Below, piece by piece: positions 34,333-43,852 of a stretch of 64,000 bases of DNA; position 1 is the first letter of the stretch; each line of letters opens with the position of its first letter. Under the pieces are notes generated by a model, which searched no databases, had not been told where the DNA came from, and worked only from the letters and a program-made list of their open reading frames with translations. This stretch comes from Thermomicrobiales bacterium (GTDB taxonomy: Bacteria; Chloroflexota; Chloroflexia; Thermomicrobiales; UBA6265): NCBI GenBank assembly GCA_020432165.1, contig JAGQGU010000004.1:99390-163389 (forward strand), read 5' to 3'. Both the position numbers and the translations under genes were made by a program.

Positions 34333-35673
34333 CTAGTTATTCCGCAAGGTTTCGATCAGATGATCGATTCCCGCCTTGCTATTTAGCTCTGTCGCAGCAA
34401 TCAGCAACAGATGATCCCACGCGGGATCGAATTGTCCGAGATCAACACCACCAAGAATACCCTCGGCCAGGAGATGTTCCAAAACAACCGAAGCTGGCTC
34501 GCTGGTCTGCACCGTGAACTCATTGAAGAATGGGGCATCGTACGCCATCGCGAAGCCATCGACCGTCGCCAACTGCTCGGCGAGGTAGTGCGCATTCGCG
34601 TAGGCAGCTTGGCCAACTTCGCGGAAGCCTTCCGGACCAAGTGTGCTCATGTACACGGTGGCCGCAGTCGCCATCAGACCCTGATTGGTGCAGATATTGC
34701 TGGTCGCCTTTTCGCGACGAATGTGCTGTTCACGTGTCTGCAGCGTAAGCACATAGCCACGCTTGCCTTCGCTATCGGTGGTCACACCAGCGATTCGGCC
34801 CGGCATCTGGCGCACCAGCGCGCGCGTGCTGCCAAGGAGCCCGATATACGGTCCGCCATAACTCTGGGCAACACCCAGGCTCTGACCTTCTGCAGTGACG
34901 ACGTCGGCACCGAGTTCGCCCGGCGATTTCAGCAACGAAAGCGGTACAGGTGATGTCGTAACCACCAGCGCCGTGCCAGCCGCGTGAGTGGCGGCGGCGA
35001 TCGCCTGCACATCTTCAATCGCACCGAAGAAATTCGGATACGCAATCGCGACGCAAGCGACATCGTCTGCCAAATGTGGCGCAATATCATCCACAGTCAG
35101 CAGGAAAGGATTGGCAGGAGTGACTTCGGTGACTTCCACACCAGCATTGTCTACATAGGTATGCATCACCTGGCGATAAGCCGGGTGCACTGTACCAGCC
35201 AGAACAATGCGATGCTTCTTTTTGCTGTTGGCGACGGTCATCAACGCGCCCTCGGCGAAAGCCGTCGCACCATCGTACATACTGGCGTTGGCCACCTCGG
35301 TTCCCAGTAGGGCCGCAACCATACTCTGGAACTCGTAGATCACCTGAAGCGTGCCCTGAGCAACTTCAGGCTGGTATGGGGTATAGGCGGTATAGAACTC
35401 GCCGCGGCTCAACACCTGCCCAACCGTAGCCGGAACATAATGCTGATACGAGCCCGCGCCCATGTAATTATCTTCCGGATTTGGCACCAGATTCATGTTG
35501 GCCAAATCCTGCATACGCCGGGATGCCTCCATCTCGGTGAGGCTACGGGGAAGATTGAGCTCAGGGAAACGCACATCCTCCGGTACGGGTGCGAAAAGCT
35601 CCTCGACCGAATCGATACCGATCGTCTCGAGCATTTCGCGACGATCTTCCGTAGTATGCGGGTTGAAAACCAT
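34333..35673 (-). CDS. gcvPA: Glycine dehydrogenase (decarboxylating) subunit 1
   Basis: A 446-residue N-terminal half of the split P-protein. MGAGSYQHYVPATVGQVLSR and YTPYQPEVAQGTLQVIYEFQ are diagnostic GcvPA blocks, as is NASMYDGATAFAEGALM. In split systems PLP is bound by the other subunit, GcvPB, which is not next to it here; der follows after a hairpin instead. It lies downstream of gcvT and gcvH on the same strand, so three of the four usual glycine cleavage components are clustered without gcvPB. Confidence 0.95.
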   Translation of the reverse strand: MVFNPHTTEDRREMLETIGIDSVEELFAPVPEDVRFPELNLPRSLTEMEASRRMQDLANMNLVPNPEDNYMGAGSYQHYVPATVGQVLSRGEFYTAYTPYQPEVAQGTLQVIYEFQSMVAALLGTEVANASMYDGATAFAEGALMTVANSKKKHRIVLAGTVHPAYRQVMHTYVDNAGVEVTEVTPANPFLLTVDDIAPHLADDVACVAIAYPNFFGAIEDVQAIAAATHAAGTALVVTTSPVPLSLLKSPGELGADVVTAEGQSLGVAQSYGGPYIGLLGSTRALVRQMPGRIAGVTTDSEGKRGYVLTLQTREQHIRREKATSNICTNQGLMATAATVYMSTLGPEGFREVGQAAYANAHYLAEQLATVDGFAMAYDAPFFNEFTVQTSEPASVVLEHLLAEGILGGVDLGQFDPAWDHLLLIAATELNSKAGIDHLIETLRNN

Positions 35674-35727
35674 GGTACCGGGATGTCCTTCTAAATTCGT
35701 GCGTCTTTGAATTCTACGGGCTTGATG

Positions 35728-35757
35728 AGGGGCGGATACCTTTCAGGATCCGCCCCT
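35728..35757 (-). terminator. Hairpin between gcvH and gcvPA
   Basis: AGGGGCGGAT (35728-35737) pairs with ATCCGCCCCT (35748-35757) around ten bases. No clear T-run follows, so it may only attenuate. The same stem core recurs in the terminator after secA. Confidence 0.5.
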
Positions 35758-35771
35758 GCGTTCAAATCGGA

Positions 35772-36155
35772 TTAGGCGTTTGCTTCGTATTCGTCGTAGG
35801 CAGCAGTATCCATCAGGGATTCGAGCTGTGCAGGATCTGCAATGCGTACTTTCACCAACCAGGCGGCTTCGTAGGGAGAGGCATTGATCACTTCCGGTCC
35901 ATCGACCGCAGCAGCGTTGATTTCGACAACCTCACCATCGATCGGCGAGTAAACATCGGATGCTGCCTTTACCGATTCGACCACGCCAAAGCTCTCGCCT
36001 GCGGTGACAGGATCGCCTACATCAGGAAGCTCGAGGTAGGTAATATCGCCGAGCTCGCTCTGGGCGTGATCGGTGAGTCCGAAGGTGGCGATATCGCCAT
36101 CAATGGAAACCCACTCGTGTGTCTGGGTGTACTTACGACCTTCAGGTGCGGACAT
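35772..36155 (-). CDS. gcvH: Glycine cleavage system H protein
   Basis: A 127-residue lipoyl carrier that shuttles the aminomethyl group from P- to T-protein. KYTQTHEWVSIDGDIATFGL is the N-terminal signature, GDITYLELPDVGD the hybrid hammerhead segment, and VESVKAASDVYSPIDG holds the lipoylated lysine. ATG at 36155 follows GAGGAGA with good spacing, preferred over an ATG 18 bases upstream. It sits between gcvT and gcvPA. Confidence 0.96.
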   Translation of the reverse strand: MSAPEGRKYTQTHEWVSIDGDIATFGLTDHAQSELGDITYLELPDVGDPVTAGESFGVVESVKAASDVYSPIDGEVVEINAAAVDGPEVINASPYEAAWLVKVRIADPAQLESLMDTAAYDEYEANA

Positions 36156-36227
36156 TGCGCTTCTCCTCGTCAAGAACTGAACGAATACCGATTTCTCATC
36201 TGATTATGCTATGGAATCTGGTTTTGG

Positions 36228-37346
36228 TCAGGACTCTCGCTTGTAGAACGGAACCTTGACCTGGACGGCTTCCACTGGCTTCCCGCGGACAATAATCTCG
36301 AACGGCTTGCCAATACCAGCGAACTCCGACTTGATCAGAGCCAATCCGATGTTCTCCCCCAATGTTGGGGAGAAGGTACCGCTGGTAACCTCGCCGATCT
36401 CCTCGCCATCTACGGCAACAGGATAATGGGTACGGGGTGCACCACCGCGACCGACGTACTTGAAGCCAACAGCCTTGCGGGCCGGCTTGTTTGCCTTCAC
36501 AGCAGCCATTGGCTCACGGCCAATGAAATCGCCCTTGGTCAGACTCACAGCCCAGCCAAGACCAGCCTCGTACGGACTGATGGTCATGCCGAGTTCCTGA
36601 CCATAAAGCGGCATGCGGGACTCCAGGCGCAGCGTATCGCGGGCGCCGAGTCCAACCGGAACCAGACCGTCATCCTGGCCGGCTTCCAGCAGGGCATCCC
36701 AGACGCCAGCGATGTCGTTGATGGATGTATAGAACTCAAAACCCTCTTCACCGGTATAGCCGGTACGGGCGATCTTGGCGGGGACACCGGCCACGGTGCC
36801 ATTCGCCCAGCTAAAGTAGTCGATGCTATCCAGATCGGCATCGGTGATGCGCGCGGTGATCGCCTGGGCGTTCGGTCCCTGGATCGCGATCATGCCGGTC
36901 TTCGGAGAGATGTCCTCCAGAGTCACATCGAACTCCGGATGCTCGCTGGATTGCTGGAACCACCAGGCAGAATCGGCCGCGGAGTTGGAGGCATTCATGC
37001 AAACCATGTAGCCCTCCTCACCCACCGGATTCCGATAAACGATGAGATCATCGATAACGCCACCATCTGGGTTACCGAGAAGCGTGTACTTTGCCTGCCC
37101 GGGTTCAAGACCGCTGAGGTCATTGGTCGTCGTGTACTGCAGGAATGCCAGAGCATCGGGACCGATTACAGAAAACTGTCCCATATGTCCCAGATCAAAG
37201 AGACCGGCAGCGGTGCGCACGGCGTTATGCTCCGCGATCACGCCCTCATACTGCACCGGCATGTTCCATCCCGCAAATGGCACCATACGACCACCAAGCG
37301 CGATATGGCGCTCGGTTAGCGGGGTATTCATCAGTTCTTCACTCAC
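36228..37346 (-). CDS. gcvT: Glycine cleavage system aminomethyltransferase
   Basis: A 372-residue T-protein that releases ammonia from the H-protein-bound intermediate and makes 5,10-methylene-THF. FAGWNMPVQYEGVIAEHNAV is the N-terminal signature, LFDLGHMGQFSVIGPDALAF the next block, and IARTGYTGEEGFEFY contains the YTGExGxE folate-site motif. LRLESRMPLYGQEL is conserved too. GTG start at 37346, seven bases after GAGGAG. It follows purF by 18 bases, linking one-carbon supply to purine synthesis on one transcript. No glycine riboswitch is visible in that short gap. Confidence 0.95.
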   Translation of the reverse strand: MSEELMNTPLTERHIALGGRMVPFAGWNMPVQYEGVIAEHNAVRTAAGLFDLGHMGQFSVIGPDALAFLQYTTTNDLSGLEPGQAKYTLLGNPDGGVIDDLIVYRNPVGEEGYMVCMNASNSAADSAWWFQQSSEHPEFDVTLEDISPKTGMIAIQGPNAQAITARITDADLDSIDYFSWANGTVAGVPAKIARTGYTGEEGFEFYTSINDIAGVWDALLEAGQDDGLVPVGLGARDTLRLESRMPLYGQELGMTISPYEAGLGWAVSLTKGDFIGREPMAAVKANKPARKAVGFKYVGRGGAPRTHYPVAVDGEEIGEVTSGTFSPTLGENIGLALIKSEFAGIGKPFEIIVRGKPVEAVQVKVPFYKRES

Positions 37347-37364
37347 CAGATAACTCCTCGTAAA

Positions 37365-38780
37365 TCAGGCTGTTTCCAACGCAAGTTTATCCAGATTACT
37401 AAATGTTTTCACCGGATACTGACCGGTCATACAGGCATGACAAAAGCGATTATTGCCGCGACCAATGGCGCTCATGAGACCATCGAGGGAGAGATACTCC
37501 AGCGAATCGACCCCGATGTGTTCCGCGATCTGAGGAATGGTCATACGTGCCGCAATGAGTTCATCACGCTTGGCCAAATCCACACCCAGATAGCACGGCC
37601 ACATAATGGCAGGTGCATGCACACGCATGTGTACCTCTTTGGCGCCGGCGTTGCGCACCAGATCGACAATCGGTCGGCTGGTCGTGCCGCGTACGATGGT
37701 GTCGTCTACCAGGACAACACGCTTCCCCTCGACTACTTCCGGCAGCACATTGAATTTCAGGCGCACGGCCTGCTGTCGCATCTGCTGATTCGGCTGGATG
37801 AAGGTACGACCGATGTAACGATTCTTGATCAGCGCTTCGCTGAACGGGATGCCGCTCTCCTGGGCATAGCCAATGGCTGCAGGCGTCGCGGAATCCGGCA
37901 GCCCAACCACAACATCAGCATCTACCGGAGCCTCATGCCAAAGCTGTCGCCCCATGTTCTGGCGCATCATGTGCAGACGCTGACCCATTAGTTGGCTGTC
38001 GGGCCGCGCGAAGTAGACGAGTTCCAACAGGCAGAGTGCCGGCGGACGATCGGTATGCACACCAAGAGACTCGTATGTCTGGTCATCCACACGCACGATC
38101 TCGCCGGGTTCGACCTCGCGAACAAGCTCGGCACCGACGGTCATGAGGGCAGCCGACTCTGATGCGATCACGTACCCTTCTGGCATCTTGCCGATGCACA
38201 GCGGACGCACGCCAATGGCGTCGCGTACGGCAAAGAGTTCGGTTCGTGTCAGTACTGCGAGGCTGAAGGCACCTATCATTTTCGGCATGGCATTGCGAAT
38301 CTTTTCGGGAATCGTTTCACCGTCTGCCAGCGCAATCACACGGGCCAGAACCTCGGAATCAGTTGTAGTGACGAACTCCTCGCCCTGTGCCTCCATCTCA
38401 TCTCGCAGGAGCACTGCATTCGTCAGGTTCCCGTTATGCGCGATGGCGATGGGTCCGAGGTTTGTCTCCACATACATCGGTCCGGCATTGCATTGGAGTG
38501 TTGATCCGGCAGTGCTGTAGCGCGTGTGACCGATAGCCGCGAAGCCGGGCAGGCTCTCGATATCCTCTTCGTCAAACGCCTGGGAGACAAGCCCAAGGTT
38601 ACGACGGACGCCAATGTCGTACCCATCCGTTGCGGCAATACCGGCGCTTTCCTGACCCCGGTGCTGCAATGCGAAGAGTCCGAAGAAGGTCACACGGGAG
38701 ACGTCCAGTGATGGCGCGTAAATCCCGAATACACCACACTCGTCATGGGGTTTGTCATCGCAGTCCCAGGGAAAGGTCAT
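37365..38780 (-). CDS. purF: Amidophosphoribosyltransferase
   Basis: A 471-residue enzyme catalysing the committed purine step, PRPP plus glutamine to phosphoribosylamine. The short propeptide ends before the nucleophile cysteine in [11 protein letters not shown], so autoprocessing is likely. [13 protein letters not shown] and [11 protein letters not shown] are glutaminase motifs; [19 protein letters not shown] is the PRPP loop. Cysteines in the last 40 residues (NRFCHACM) may be iron-sulfur ligands of the B. subtilis-type enzyme. The ATG overlaps the purL stop as ATGA. Confidence 0.96.
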   Translation of the reverse strand: MTFPWDCDDKPHDECGVFGIYAPSLDVSRVTFFGLFALQHRGQESAGIAATDGYDIGVRRNLGLVSQAFDEEDIESLPGFAAIGHTRYSTAGSTLQCNAGPMYVETNLGPIAIAHNGNLTNAVLLRDEMEAQGEEFVTTTDSEVLARVIALADGETIPEKIRNAMPKMIGAFSLAVLTRTELFAVRDAIGVRPLCIGKMPEGYVIASESAALMTVGAELVREVEPGEIVRVDDQTYESLGVHTDRPPALCLLELVYFARPDSQLMGQRLHMMRQNMGRQLWHEAPVDADVVVGLPDSATPAAIGYAQESGIPFSEALIKNRYIGRTFIQPNQQMRQQAVRLKFNVLPEVVEGKRVVLVDDTIVRGTTSRPIVDLVRNAGAKEVHMRVHAPAIMWPCYLGVDLAKRDELIAARMTIPQIAEHIGVDSLEYLSLDGLMSAIGRGNNRFCHACMTGQYPVKTFSNLDKLALETA

Positions 38781-41047
38781 GCCATTTCTGCTTCCACGCC
38801 CACGGCCAACGCGGAGTTGCTGGCGGCGAGCGCATCATTGAGCGGGACAAAGCTCCCATCCGGGAAGGTCACTGCATCACCACCGGTAGTGCCGATGAGC
38901 GTGTGCGGTAACTCCCACTCTTCCGCCAAACGACGGAATTGTTCATTCGCGGAGGAATCGATCGCAACGACTACTCGTCCGGCGCTCTCCCCGAACCAGG
39001 TGGTATCAACACGATCACCAACAGGAACGTCTTCCAGAGAAGCACCGATTCCGGAGATCAAGGCCATTTCGGTGATACCAGGCGCGAGACCACCCGACGA
39101 GACATCGTGTGTGGAGGCGTGCATGGTGGTGTTCGCCAGTTCACCAAGGAAACGGATGAGACGAGCTTCTGCCTCCAGATCAATGGCTGGCGGCATACCC
39201 CGGGTTTGTCCATGGATACTGGCGAGATATTCAGAACCGCCCAGGGAGGGCGTTCCGGCACCGACGAGCCACAGAGACTGCCCCTCGCTATAGGACATAC
39301 GCATGGTGGTGGAAATATCGTCGATCACGCCAACACACCCGATTGTGGGTGTTGGGAAGACCGGTTGTTGTTGGGTCTCGTTATAGAGGCTGACATTGCC
39401 GCTGACAATCGGCACATTCAGTGCACGACTGGCCGCACCCATACCCTTGACCGCCTGGACCAGCTGATAGTCTGCCGGATTACGCTCGGGCGAACCGAAG
39501 TTGAGGCAGTTTGTAAGCCCCAGCGGTCGCGCACCAGTGCAGGCAACATTGCGAGCGGCCTCAGCCACAGCATGCTGGGCACCAACAAATGGATCCAGGT
39601 ACACGTAGCGACTATTGCAGTCCATGCTGATAGCCATGCCGCCCTGTGTGCCCTTCTGGCGGATAACTGCCGCATCGGCTTCACCGGGACCCAGCACCGT
39701 ATTCGTCAGAATCGTGTGGTCGTATTGCTCCCAGATGCTCTGACGCGATCCGATGTTGGGGCTCTGCAGAAGCTGGAGAAGTGTGGCGGGAACATCACCG
39801 GCCGCAATATCCGGAACCGTGTCGAGATCGAGTTGCTGAACTTCCGCAAGGTAGGCAGGGGTGGAGGGATCGATGGGATAAACCGGGCAGTCGTCGATGA
39901 AGTTACGCACCGGCACATCGCAAACGATCTCAGCACCATCGCGGACAACGATATGACCGGTATCGGTTACCTGACCGATCACCGATGCATTAAGGCTCCA
40001 TTTGGTCAGGATCTTCGTGATCTCGGCGACGCGATCGGGCGTGGCCACCAGCACCATACGCTCCTGGCTTTCGCTCAACATGATCTCGTAGGCGTTCATG
40101 CCATCCTCGCGACGAGGAACCAGCGCGACATCGATATCAACACCGACATCACCCCGGCTGGCGCATTCCACGATAGAACTGGTCATGCCTGCAGCACCGA
40201 GATCCTGCATCGCGACCACACTGCCCTGGCTGAGGAGCTCCAGACAGGCTTCCATGAGTTGCTTCTCCAGGAAGGGATTACCTACCTGAATCACGCCACG
40301 ATGCGATGCTTCCGGATCGTCGACCGAGCTAAAGGTGGCACCATGCAGGCCATCACGACCCGTATCAGCACCAATCAGCATGAGGACGTTGCCGACGCCA
40401 CTGGCCGCAGCGCGGACGATGCCATTGATCGGCGCGATACCGACACACATGGCATTGACCAGGGGATTGCCGTTGTAGCTGCTATCGAAGAAAACCTCGC
40501 CACCAACGGTCGGTACGCCCAGGCAATTGCCATAGCCACCAATGCCTGCAACAACGTGCGCATAGAGATAGGCATTGCGGGGCACATCCAGCGGCCCGAA
40601 ACGAAGTCCGTCCAGAATCGCGACCGGTCGTGCGCCCATGGTGAAGATATCGCGAACGATACCACCTACACCGGTCGCTGCGCCCTCGTATGGCTCGACC
40701 GCACTCGGGTGATTATGGCTTTCCACCTTAAAGACGGCGGCGTAGCCGTTACCCAGATCGACGGCACCGGCGTTCTCGCCCGGTCCCTGCACAACCCAGG
40801 GTGCCTCAGTCGGTAGTCCTTTTAGCATTGGACGCGAATGCTTGTAACCGCAATGTTCGCTCCACATCGCGCCGAACATACCCAGTTCAACATCGGATGG
40901 CTCGCGGCCAAGAAGCTCAACGATTTGGGCATATTCCGCATCACTCAGTGCAACGTCGCGCCATTGTCCCTCGGCGATAGCCAATGCGTGTTCTCCCTGA
41001 TTGTCCCTGGTGGAATGGAAATTCGGACGTGAATGAGGTGCTCGCAT
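38777..41047 (-). CDS. purL: FGAM synthase, small-type PurL
   Basis: A 756-residue PurL of the size that works with separate PurQ and PurS, both encoded on the plus strand in this window. [19 protein letters not shown] is the N-terminal signature, [20 protein letters not shown] the catalytic histidine block, and the central [18 protein letters not shown] begins the second half. The duplicated PurM-like architecture ends with [17 protein letters not shown] at 41047 after GAGGG. It heads purL-purF-gcvT on the minus strand. Confidence 0.96.
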   Translation of the reverse strand: MRAPHSRPNFHSTRDNQGEHALAIAEGQWRDVALSDAEYAQIVELLGREPSDVELGMFGAMWSEHCGYKHSRPMLKGLPTEAPWVVQGPGENAGAVDLGNGYAAVFKVESHNHPSAVEPYEGAATGVGGIVRDIFTMGARPVAILDGLRFGPLDVPRNAYLYAHVVAGIGGYGNCLGVPTVGGEVFFDSSYNGNPLVNAMCVGIAPINGIVRAAASGVGNVLMLIGADTGRDGLHGATFSSVDDPEASHRGVIQVGNPFLEKQLMEACLELLSQGSVVAMQDLGAAGMTSSIVECASRGDVGVDIDVALVPRREDGMNAYEIMLSESQERMVLVATPDRVAEITKILTKWSLNASVIGQVTDTGHIVVRDGAEIVCDVPVRNFIDDCPVYPIDPSTPAYLAEVQQLDLDTVPDIAAGDVPATLLQLLQSPNIGSRQSIWEQYDHTILTNTVLGPGEADAAVIRQKGTQGGMAISMDCNSRYVYLDPFVGAQHAVAEAARNVACTGARPLGLTNCLNFGSPERNPADYQLVQAVKGMGAASRALNVPIVSGNVSLYNETQQQPVFPTPTIGCVGVIDDISTTMRMSYSEGQSLWLVGAGTPSLGGSEYLASIHGQTRGMPPAIDLEAEARLIRFLGELANTTMHASTHDVSSGGLAPGITEMALISGIGASLEDVPVGDRVDTTWFGESAGRVVVAIDSSANEQFRRLAEEWELPHTLIGTTGGDAVTFPDGSFVPLNDALAASNSALAVGVEAEMA

Positions 41048-41097
41048 GCGCCCTCATAACTACTGGCAAGTCTATCATCCCCTGCAACTGTGGGAAG

Positions 41098-42390
41098 CTA
41101 TCTGACCGTATGAATTCGGCCACTGCCGACATCGTGAACAACGAAGCTCCCGAGTTGGTCGACTGGCAAGTGGATGAGCCTGCCGTTCGTGATTTTGGCG
41201 AGATGTCCGACAAATCCATCAGCGGAGAGCTCATCGCCCACTGCAATGATCGTGATTGATATGCCTGATTTGGCGGCACGTCGTGCCTCGAGAAGTGTGG
41301 CGTGCAGCGTTTTCTCGGTTACCGGATGCTCGAAGATCGGTTGACCCTTGTCCATATAGGCGGTGGGCTCACCATCGGTCACGATGACGATTTGCCTGTT
41401 CGTGTTGCGATGCTTCTCCAGCAGCTGGCGGGATACGATCAGGCCCGCGTGAAGGTTTGTGCCATGACTGAATTGATCCCAACTCAACGATGGCAACTCG
41501 GTCATATCCAGCTTGCGAGCGTTACCGGAGAAGCCAACCAGATCGAGATGATCCATTCGGTGCTGGGTCGTATTGAGCGCATCCAGAGCGATGGCAGCCC
41601 GCTTGGCGATATCCCAGGTGCCGGATTCGAACATTGAGCGGCTCATGTCCAGCATCAGCACGGTGGCATAGGCAGCACCTGCCTCTCGCTCTCTCACCAC
41701 GAAATCATCGGGCCGAATTCTGATGCCTCCACTATCGGATCCATGCCGGATGGATGCGATCAAGGTCTGGGCGACATCCAGATCGAACGACCTCCCCCAC
41801 TCCCATGCGGTGGTGGTATCGGCAGGACTTCCGATCAGGCCGGGCCGAGGGAGCGCATGTGTGCCCCGTCCCCGGATCTGCGGAGGCAGATACATATGGC
41901 GGATAAGCCCACTACCAATGCGCCGGATTGCACGGGCGGTCAGGCTGAGTTTTGTACCCTGTTGCGCCACCAAACCAGCTTCGATCAGCTGGCCAGTGAT
42001 ATCGGACCATTTCTCAATCCACTCTCGTTCTTCGGTGGTAAGCGCGCGCTCCATCAGACCGGGATCAATACCCTGCAGATCTTCCAGCGACTCAACCTGG
42101 CGCAGGGCGTCACGCATGGCCTCCGTATCGCTCAGATGCTTTTCTGCCGCTTCGGGATCACCATGTTGGGATTGCTCACGCAGTTCGTGCTGCAGATCCG
42201 AGGCTTCCTCCCGGAGGCGATCGAGGATGTCAAGCAGACCAATCTCATCTTCACTGCCGAGGCGAAATGCTCGTTGCAGTGCCTTCTCGACATCACCATC
42301 GTTGAGAAGGCTCTCGGCAATCATCTCGACGACTGCATCGACACGCATGCGTGTGCCCGGTTTGCCAGCGTAATAGGTCAGGGTGCTCAT
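41098..42390 (-). CDS. von Willebrand factor A domain protein paired with a MoxR-type ATPase
   Basis: A 430-residue cytoplasmic protein. A helical N-terminal half of about 240 residues leads to a vWA domain whose metal site is MLDMSRSMFESG (DxSxS), with TNLHAGL and VTDGEPTAY as the later MIDAS positions. Such proteins pair with MoxR-family AAA ATPases, as in the Mycobacterium Rv0958/Rv0959-like arrangement, and are thought to act as metal-insertion or remodelling chaperones. The start overlaps the ATPase stop by one base, so the two are made together. The target is unknown. Confidence 0.82.
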   Translation of the reverse strand: MSTLTYYAGKPGTRMRVDAVVEMIAESLLNDGDVEKALQRAFRLGSEDEIGLLDILDRLREEASDLQHELREQSQHGDPEAAEKHLSDTEAMRDALRQVESLEDLQGIDPGLMERALTTEEREWIEKWSDITGQLIEAGLVAQQGTKLSLTARAIRRIGSGLIRHMYLPPQIRGRGTHALPRPGLIGSPADTTTAWEWGRSFDLDVAQTLIASIRHGSDSGGIRIRPDDFVVREREAGAAYATVLMLDMSRSMFESGTWDIAKRAAIALDALNTTQHRMDHLDLVGFSGNARKLDMTELPSLSWDQFSHGTNLHAGLIVSRQLLEKHRNTNRQIVIVTDGEPTAYMDKGQPIFEHPVTEKTLHATLLEARRAAKSGISITIIAVGDELSADGFVGHLAKITNGRLIHLPVDQLGSFVVHDVGSGRIHTVR

Positions 42391-43778
42391 CAGAGTCCGG
42401 TATAACCGTCTGGTGTGCGGGCGATACGACCGGAGCGATAGAGGTATTCCAGAGCGAATCCGAGTGAAGAGAGCACCGCCGCCGGATCCTCATCGTCCGC
42501 CAGATCAGCGACACCCGCAATGACATCTCCGGTCAAGGCGCTATTGGCCAGAGCCGCCTCCGCGGGAATCGCAGGATCCAGCGAGACGACAACGCCACTT
42601 TCAAGCTCGTGTTGGAGTTGTTGCACCCAATGCAGATCGACCATACCGGCACCAATGGATCGAATGGACTCACCGATGATGTCATCGATAACGCGCAAAT
42701 CGTCGCCAGCATCCCAGGTATCGAACTCGATTTTGCCCTGCATTGTTGGCAGCATCGCATGAAGATCAAGCACTCCGGGAACGGCCAGAGGGTCACCAGT
42801 AATGATCGCGCGACGCTGGGCGTTGGCGACCAACGCCTCGTAGTTGCTGATAGACATACGCACGGAGACGCCACTCCGGGCACTCACCTGCGGATGATTA
42901 CGCGCAACCTGCGAGATCGTGGCAACCAGAGCAGCCATATATGCAGGCATTCGCACAGAGATGCCATCGATCTCGGCGCACTGTTGTTCCTGATGGACGA
43001 TATCCAGCTCCTGCTGAATCGTCGCGGGGTAATGGGTGCGAATCTGGGAACCGAACCGATCCTTTAGTGGCGTAATGATGCGACCGCGATTGGTGTAGTC
43101 CTCAGGATTTGCACTCGCAACAACCAGAATATCGAGCGGTAACCGCACAGTGAATCCGCGAATCTGGACATCCCGCTCTTCCAGGATATTTAGCAACCCA
43201 ACCTGTATGCGCTCACTCAGATCGGGCAACTCGTTCAGATTGAAGATGCCACGATTGGTGCGCGGGATCAGGCCAAATGCGATGATCTCCTCGTTAGAGA
43301 GGTAGCGCCCTTCGGCGATCTTGATGGGATCAACCTCGCCAACGAGATCGGCAATCGACGTATCAGGTGTGGCCAGCTTCTCAGCAAAACGGTTGTGGCC
43401 TGGTATCCAGGCTATCGGCGTCTCGTCTCCCAGATCCGAGAGCGTCTTCCTGCCGAAGGCTGAGAGAGGATTGAACGGATCGTCGTTGATCTCACTACCA
43501 GCGATGATCGGTAACCACGGATCGAGCAACGATGTCAGGCTACGTGCCAGCCGCGATTTTGCCTGACCGCGCTCGCCCAGCAGCAGGATATCGTGACCGG
43601 CAAGAATAGCGTTAACCACTTGTGGAATAACGGTGTTCTCATATCCGTGCAAATCTGGAAAAACGGGTTCACCAGCGCGAAGCATGGTAACCAGATTGCT
43701 ACGCATTTCATCACGAATCGAGCGAGACTGGTAGCCAGCCGCCTTGAGTTCACCGAGTGTGGTTGGTCCTGAATGCAT
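42390..43778 (-). CDS. MoxR/magnesium-chelatase-like AAA ATPase
   Basis: A 462-residue AAA ATPase. LLLGERGQAKSRLARSL is an unusual Walker A with GERGQAKSR in place of GxxGxGKT; IFNLNELPDLSERIQVGLLN is the Walker B plus pore region typical of Mg-chelatase BchI-like proteins; LVVASANPEDYTNRG is sensor 1. Residues FGRKTLSDLGDETPIAWIPG form a family-specific insert. It is translated just upstream of the vWA partner. The pair is a remodelling machine of unknown client. A terminator lies before it, so the operon begins here. Confidence 0.85.
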   Translation of the reverse strand: MHSGPTTLGELKAAGYQSRSIRDEMRSNLVTMLRAGEPVFPDLHGYENTVIPQVVNAILAGHDILLLGERGQAKSRLARSLTSLLDPWLPIIAGSEINDDPFNPLSAFGRKTLSDLGDETPIAWIPGHNRFAEKLATPDTSIADLVGEVDPIKIAEGRYLSNEEIIAFGLIPRTNRGIFNLNELPDLSERIQVGLLNILEERDVQIRGFTVRLPLDILVVASANPEDYTNRGRIITPLKDRFGSQIRTHYPATIQQELDIVHQEQQCAEIDGISVRMPAYMAALVATISQVARNHPQVSARSGVSVRMSISNYEALVANAQRRAIITGDPLAVPGVLDLHAMLPTMQGKIEFDTWDAGDDLRVIDDIIGESIRSIGAGMVDLHWVQQLQHELESGVVVSLDPAIPAEAALANSALTGDVIAGVADLADDEDPAAVLSSLGFALEYLYRSGRIARTPDGYTGL

Positions 43779-43806
43779 GGATTATTCCGGCTGATGACAA
43801 CGAAAA

Positions 43807-43832
43807 AGGGTGCATCGAAATCGATGCACCCT
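43807..43832 (-). terminator. Terminator of the HEXXH protein gene
   Basis: AGGGTGCATCGA pairs perfectly with TCGATGCACCCT; on the minus strand TTTTTCG follows directly. Confidence 0.88.
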
Positions 43833-43852
43833 CAAAGTATGCCGCAGAACTA

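Noticed and set aside
37347..37364. Glycine riboswitch before gcvT
   Set aside because: Only 18 bases separate purF and gcvT.
38939..40816. 625-codon plus-strand ORF
   Set aside because: Opposite purL; long only because of the GC-rich codon pattern.
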